From Imbricaverruca yamaguchii (Eukaryota; Arthropoda; Thecostraca; Neoverrucidae): 64,000 bases of DNA. Position 1 is the stretch's first letter. Every line of letters starts with the position of its first letter. Both the position numbers and the translations under genes were made by a program. The stretch covers positions 332,501-396,500 of the forward strand of contig JAOTOL010001332.1 in the NCBI GenBank assembly GCA_034440575.1, in the 5' to 3' direction. Below are positions 57,769-64,000 of the stretch, one piece after another. Below the pieces are notes generated by a model, which saw only the letters and a list, made by a program, of their open reading frames with translations, did not search any database and had not been told where the DNA came from.

Positions 57769-60700
57769 CGTGACGTGACACGTAGCTGTCGCTTAGCTGG
57801 CCACCCCAAAGCCAGAGCCGGCTGGACAGCCACTGGCTAAGGTTCATGTGCATTGAGCGGCTGCTGACATGGTTCTGTCATAAAACCTTTCCTTTGAGGA
57901 AAAATGCGCGCGCTTCAAGGACAACATTGCATTGCAGTCAAAACTGCAGACTATCATAAATGAAAACAAGGGGAAGGTGCGGATCCAGGGGCGGCGAAGG
58001 GACCACGCCCATTCCCCAAGGTGTTATTTTCTTCCGACATTTTGCACTAAAATGATATCTGAAAATATGAACGCCTTTTAACGCTAAATGTCGTCTTCGA
58101 CAGATCCGATGAACGGTAGCTATTGAAGTCGGATGCACTTTGTGCTGTATGGTGTACTCGCGATACAAAGATTCGCTTTCGCCAAAAATAGGCAGACGCA
58201 CCCAAGCAGCAGACGGGCCCCAAATTATCTGGTTCCTTTTCGCTCGTAATTATTATAATTATACTCTACTTCAAATTCCGGTCTGAAATAATATTAATAT
58301 CGACATAGTACTGGCGGTTTTAGGTTATAATATTTCACTTTTCCTATCATTCGGATGTGGAATGCATTCGCTGGCCATAGAAAATACCAGCAAAGGGAGA
58401 CGGGGAAATGTCAGAGACCGGCCGATCATAAGGCTTATCCATTTGTAAGCATCTACTGCGTATCGAAAGTAGTTTTCCCTTCCTTTCAGGTTTGAAAACG
58501 ATGGTTCACATCGTATCACACTTCAGGCTGGATTGTGTTGAAATGGCATCGGCACACATCCATCGATCACCTCGTGCTCTTTTTCTATGCATCTCCAACG
58601 CCTGCAGGCGGTGGTGGTCTCTCTGAAGAGGTTGAATCTCAGTCAGGCAAAGTGCGTGTAAATTCCGCAATCGAACATGCTTTTCCGCAGTTCGCTCGTT
58701 GCGTGGTGGCTTTGTGCAAGACAAACGCCCATCCGAGGGCACCATTGGGGAGCCATCCACCACGGCAGACGCATTCATCTGCAATGGGAGCTCTCAAGCT
58801 GCTTTTATCGCCACCAGCCGGTCTGAGACTTGATTAGCGAATGCCTACGCTCTGATAGGTGACCGTCCTGTCGCTTGCGCAGATGACGAGCTGATGCTCA
58901 ACGCGAAATACACGGTGGCGGGAATTAACATGGGAGGTGATAGCCGTGCACTTGCGAACGCCCTCGGGGGCGACAAAACAGACCCGATCCTCGCTCTGAT
59001 ACGAGTTCGACAGGAGTGCCTCGAGCGAAAGCGAAGCGGCGGCCGAACGTCAGCACGACTCCAATCGGTATCCAGCGATGGGGTGCACGTCGAGTTGACC
59101 AGCTGCTAAGTCTGACACCGCGTGATCCTCATTTCCATGCCACAGAAGCCAACACCCTATGTCGGTAGTGTTGCACGGCGGCATGCAATCAGAGGCTATC
59201 CATGGTGGACAGAATAGGCGCGGGAACAGACTGTATTAATGAAAACTTTCACCGGCGATCTCGGCCTGTCAAGTAAGGTGAGATTTATCGCAAACTTGGC
59301 GCGTGTATGTGAACCGCTGAAGCGCCCCAGAACGCAGAGACGACAGTCCGCTGATGGATGAAAATGGTCGAAGGGCCGAGCCGAGTCCGGATTAATCCTG
59401 TTCGAATAATGAAGTGAAGTGAAGATTGCGTGCGGTGGACTTGAAGCTCAGAAATAGCCTGGCATTGCGGCGGTGAGGAAGGGTTATGACGGAGCGATTC
59501 CTCGTCCCCGCATGCGGGCAGTGGATACGACGAGCACAGCGGCACACCCATGCTGAACAGGAGCGGTTCCAGATATTTTAGGCGGGAGAGGAAAGGCAGA
59601 ACTCGTCTGGAGTGGCACCACTGATCTATAAAGTTTCAGTGACGCACCTGGGTATCCTTGAAGGTGGCCTTTTCTACCCTGAGGGGTGTCTTCGGCTTAA
59701 ACATTCGACGCAGGGCATTCGACCGTCCCTGGAGGGGACAATTTTTCTCAGGCAGAGGTACTCTGCCTTTCCATGGGCATGGAGCCACGTGTCCCTATGC
59801 CACCCACTTGGATCCGTCACCGCGAGGTGCTGCTCCATCCCATCACATCTGCGAGACGCTCACATCTGTCACAGGCGAGTCATTGCTCAACATTGTGAAT
59901 CTAATCCGGGGCGACTCCAGCGATTTGTGTTGGGAGTCATGCTCTGGAAATATCACAGTTCTTGTCATTCAGCATGTATTGCCCGCCTATTGAACGGTCT
60001 GTAATGAAGCTATTGCCAAATAACTTCACGCACGGCGCCCTTGCACTATGTTTGCTGTAGCACATGTAGTGCAATTCATTACCCATGCATATACAAATTG
60101 ATATGGTAATCAAGCACGTCTCCAGGGTGGTGTAAAAGGGATATTTCTAATCGTTGAAGAATTGAACAAAGATGCATGGTAGCCGTCGCAAATTTGCTTA
60201 TTCACGGTACCTTGTTCCATTATGAATGGAGGGCACAAAGATATTTCAGGCGTGGAGTAAAAGAGTGGGTATGTAACAACTCCAGAATTCAATGAAGTGC
60301 ATTTTCAGCATGGTACGTGTTCTTACAAACAAGATGGTGCGGCAAGAAGATTTTTGTGTACTTCTTTTTGGCAATGATTCATTCAGTTAGAGGGGTAGGC
60401 AGAAGTTTGGTGATTAAAATAGCATTTTGTTGCATTGTTTGATTTCCTAATTTGCATTGCTGGATTTCATTTCATTCAAGGGTTGGCGAGAGGAGCATGT
60501 TTCAAACGTTGATGAAGCGAAAAAGTTGACTCAACTCAAGCTGGAACTGAACTCAACCAACTAGCTGCGTATGTAATGGGCCATAAATTAATGGTAAACA
60601 ACCTTATTGCAGCAGAACATACATGCACGTTCGTACGTGCTTACTTCCCCGACTCAGTCCGCGATATTATTGTAACCTCCTAAGATAATTATCATGCATG

Positions 60701-62156
60701 CGAACTCTTCCTCATGCTAACTGAAGAAAGGACAAATAGGCTTCACGGTATTCACGGTATTTTCTACGACACGAATGCTAAATAGAATAACGAAGCTGGA
60801 CGGCAAAACACCAACCTTGCCTCACTTCTTCATCTCCTTAGATCGCCTTTGGTCACACTTTAAAGGAATTTGAAGCATGTTAAAAGCGCCATCATGTAGG
60901 TGGCATTCAGAGGAATTGCTTGCGCTCTCAGGCGATGTTCTATGTCCAATACTTTCTGAGATCTCACGGGGCACTTTGGCTCCCCCTACAGAGCATTGCG
61001 ACATCCGGAATCGCCAAAAAATTGGGTTGCGTATATGAGAGTGGGGGTGGGGTCAATAGATGAACGTGACAGGAGCCACCAGAGCCACCTTCTATCACCA
61101 CCACACAGTTCATTGATGATAAAATTAGTACTCTGTAGTAAAGTCGGAGTTCAAAGCTGCTCAAGTCAAGCCAGACAACTATTGTTTTGGCCAACTATCC
61201 TCCCCTCCCCTCCCCTCGTAACTGAACTCCTTAGAGGAATATTCGACTGCAAAATTAAATGCACATTTGGCTTTCCACTAAGCTTTACAATTTGTTTGTG
61301 GGGTAATATGACCGTGCGCAAAATATTCGCCAATGATCCCTAGTAACCATTCAAGATACAGCTTTGAAATTTGATTCTCCGTTCTGCAGCTCATAAGCAC
61401 ACATTTTGCAACAACAAAAAAAAAACGGACTCCCAGTTTATCGAGGTCATTGAACCACGGTAAGTTCAGGTCATGGTACGCCATCGACTCACGGCATCCA
61501 TATATGTGTAGTGCAACGTGCTATCATGAACAAACCGGAAAGGTTGAAGGTTGTTGATAGTTGATAAGGTTCTTATCAGAGGTTGAAGGTGAGTGCTTCA
61601 GTAAATCATGAAAAGGAATTGGCAAAAGTATAGAAAGAAACTAATCATCAAGCACATTTCAGGTTGAAATTCAGCAGAATATTTGTTAACCATAATCATT
61701 AGGATGTCTCACTTCAGTACATTTTGTGGCGAAACAAAAGTGGCGCCCCTAGCTTTGTGCATTCGGTGGCAAAAAGCACAGTGCACCAGAAAAAGCATCT
61801 AACAGGCACTACCCGTCTAGCTCAAGGAAAACGGTAAATTTGCAGTATAAGGTGTGTTTTATGCTTGGAATTTTTTCTTCAGAATACCATGTTTATGAAG
61901 GTGACTAAGATGAATAGACCACTTATTCTCTGTGCAAATGTTTTTCTTTTTAATGTTTGTGAACAAATTTGTCAACTTAAAAAACCTAAACTTACCTAAC
62001 ATAACGAAACCGAACCCATTCCTTTGCCTTATGGAGGCAAATGCATGTAAAACTCTCCTTGTTACGACTGAGAGCACAATAATATCGAGAAGTTTCCAAA
62101 CATTTTTTGCACAATTTTTTGGAACCGTTTTTTCTTCAAAAGCAGTGTGGGTTAGT
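57769..62156. other. No gene identified
   Basis: Short frames on both strands. The longest coherent one (58201-57938, minus) reads ESESLYREYTIQHKVHPTSI but matches no family I know. CCCCTCCCCTCCCCTC at 61201-61216 is a short simple repeat. Confidence 0.4.
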
Positions 62157-62191
62157 TTAGGTTAGGTTAGGTTAGGTTAGGTTAGGTTAGG
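62157..62191 (+). repeat. Seven perfect TTAGG units (interstitial arthropod telomere motif)
   Basis: TTAGG repeats seven times without error, with looser copies at 62284-62304 (GGTTAGGTTAGGTTATG). TTAGG is the ancestral arthropod telomere repeat. Seven units inside ordinary sequence is an interstitial tract, not a telomere. Confidence 0.9.
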
Positions 62192-62339
62192 ATTTTTCAA
62201 CTTTGAGAATTTTAAGAACATAACTTGATGGACATTTTCTAATTGTACTTTTCTGGACTTTTTAAATCTCCAACGGTAGATTAGGACAGGTTAGGTTAGG
62301 TTATGTTGCATTTATAATTTTTAAAAGCATTTATTTTCA

Positions 62340-64000
62340 TAAGTACAGCAAGACATAAAAGGTCATTGCAACTATGAGCCACAAGGGCCCTTCATGGGTG
62401 CACTCTGGACGCTCAACCAGTTTCCCCCAAAAATCCGTCGAAAAGCCCTCCCTGGAATACTGAAAGGCAAGCCTCTATTCTTACAATGATTGTATAAACT
62501 GTTTTTGAAGATATTCAATGTGCTGCTACTGACAATGGTCTCTGGCAGCGGGTTCCAGTATTATATTACCCTGTTGGTGAAGAAAGACTGTCTTAACTTT
62601 GTCCTCCAGTGGTTTACTTTAATTTTGAATTGATGACCTCTAATTGCATAATTTCGGTTAATTCAAACAATTCCCTGATATATCCCTTCTCTAGACCATG
62701 GACAAACTTTAATACTTCAATGGGAGCTCATCTGAGCCTTCTATATCTAAGTGAAAACATGTTCAAGTTCTCCAATATTTCCTCATATGCCAGATTACTT
62801 ATACCATTAACCATTTTCATAGCCCTGTTTTGTATTCTCTCTAAAAGCCAACAATCTTTTTCATGACTAGGAAACAAGCCTGGACACAGTATTCCAAATG
62901 TGGCCTGAAATATGCACAGTAGAGCTTCCTGGTGACCTCCTCATTTCTGTGTGATACATTCCTATTTATCTCCCTCAAGCATTTTAAGTGCCTTCTTCCT
63001 GGCTTCCTTGGTCTGTTCTGGTGCCTCCAATTTTGTGTTCAGAATAACACCTAAGTCCTTCTGCTGAGCAACTGATGGGTGGCCTAAACGGCCACCCATC
63101 AAGTATGGAGCCTTCATATGCTGCCTAAATATATGCATGATTTTGTACTTAACAAAATTAAATTTCACTTGGCATTCATCGGCTTCACAAGTTCGTCTAA
63201 GTCTTTATGCAGCGAAATATGCCATTGTGACCTGATATTGCCCTAAAGACCTTAAAATCATCCACAATTTTGAAAACCTTACTGCTGTGGCCACTTTCAA
63301 TGATATTTACAAATATATTGAACAGTAGTGGCCCCAGTACTGACCCCTAGGGGCCTCCAATAAAACATTTTGCCATGATGACTTTGTACCATTTAGCATC
63401 ACTCTCCGCTGTCTATCTGAAAGCCACAACTCTATATATTTAAAGATGCTACCTGTAATCCCATGGACCTGAAGCTGCATCATGAACCGTCCATGGGGTA
63501 CCTTGTCAAAGGCCTTACAAAAGTCAAGGTAAGATACATCATCGCGGTGTCTTCAACCTTCACTCTTTCTCCTTCCTTGAAAATAGGCACTACACTTGCC
63601 CTTTTCCAATCCGTTGGAATTTCATTTTGTGAAACTGATCTACAAAATATATTACTAAGTGGAAATGCCAGTTCATTTTCAGCTTTCCGCAATAATCCTA
63701 GCATAAATTTCATCAGGTCCTGCTGCCTGTTTTGACTTTATTTTCCTGATGTGATTGAAAACAACATCACTATCAATGAAATCAGCATCGTTTATCCGAT
63801 CACATGTCACTGATTTGTGGTGTACACTGAAATGTAGTGGCAGATTAGTCATGCCTTCCAATGCAAAGTCTGGTGTAAGCCATGCTGGCTTTCATACCCT
63901 CCTTTTGCGCCTTTGCTTTTGGGGGACATGCCTAATTTAAATTTCATTCAAGTAAGATTTGAACTTTTTCCACATTTAACAGGCATTTAAATTTGATATT
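62340..64000 (-). pseudogene. LINE-C, third CR1-like copy, decayed and cut by the window edge
   Basis: The minus strand repeats the 3' half of LINE-A: 3' end with TTTATGTCTTGC and the AAGGGCCCTTGTGGCTCATA block near 62345-62395, then C-terminal ORF2 text (AYVRP-like region degraded), MKFNFVKYKIMHIFRQHMK at 63168, RT pieces (MGGRLGH, LPFSNIFCRSV-like) and NHIRKIKSKQAAGPDEIYAR near 63700. Compared with LINE-A there are many frame breaks and an internal deletion: 63866 jumps from the sequence equivalent to 13615 to that equivalent to 13915, losing about 300 bases. The endonuclease continues beyond the window. Confidence 0.9.

Noticed and set aside
62157..62191. Chromosome end
   Set aside because: Only seven TTAGG units are present and ordinary repeat-bearing sequence continues on both sides.

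Overview
The window looks like nuclear DNA of an animal, most likely an arthropod and possibly a crustacean. It has several CR1-type LINEs with 8-bp 3' tails, tRNA-derived SINEs, Tc1/mariner relics, long (TA)n and (CT)n runs, many minisatellites, no operon-like gene packing, and seven perfect copies of the arthropod telomere motif TTAGG at 62157-62191. The placement is inference. No complete multi-exon host gene is visible, and most long open frames are tandem-repeat artefacts.

Layout. 1-2190 is a run of unrelated minisatellites interrupted by a SINE. 2371-5940 holds a 51-bp repeat, one possible host exon and a decayed ORF of an invertebrate repeat-associated family. 6085-6800 and 32540-33330 are two copies of a dispersed repeat. 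7641-9716 is a tRNA-like unit followed by 42-bp, CT-rich and CACCTG-type arrays. 10955-18489 is a nested mobile cluster: a dispersed repeat, one arm of a long inverted repeat, a hairpin, a full-length but broken CR1-like LINE (LINE-A, minus strand) with a duplicated 5' unit, the second arm, and a fragment of another LINE. 20150-21783 is a Tc1/mariner relic split by other DNA, including a SINE. 23680-24215 is a second copy of the 10955 repeat, carrying a SINE with a recognisable target duplication.

27424-35360 contains microsatellites, a candidate TATA promoter with a splice donor (28818-28969), an AT-rich block and a perfect-looking palindromic element (30436-30650). 35364-42215 has four more tandem arrays and a tRNA-Lys-derived sequence. 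46373-51152 is LINE-B, a full-length plus-strand relative of LINE-A and nearly intact: ORF1 and ORF2 each seem to be broken by one homopolymer indel. 51840-53271 contains nested minisatellites, and the last one runs into the end of the best host-gene candidate, a two-transmembrane protein on the minus strand (53251-54027). 62340-64000 is a third CR1-like copy, truncated by the window edge.

The functional content is therefore mostly mobile elements. The LINEs encode an SGNH-esterase ORF1 plus an endonuclease/reverse-transcriptase ORF2. I see no convincing new multi-gene system. The most useful leads are the LINE 5' monomers, the inverted repeat enclosing LINE-A, the SINE with an unoccupied paralogous site, the palindrome with a hammerhead-like core, and the gene whose stop codon lies inside a minisatellite.
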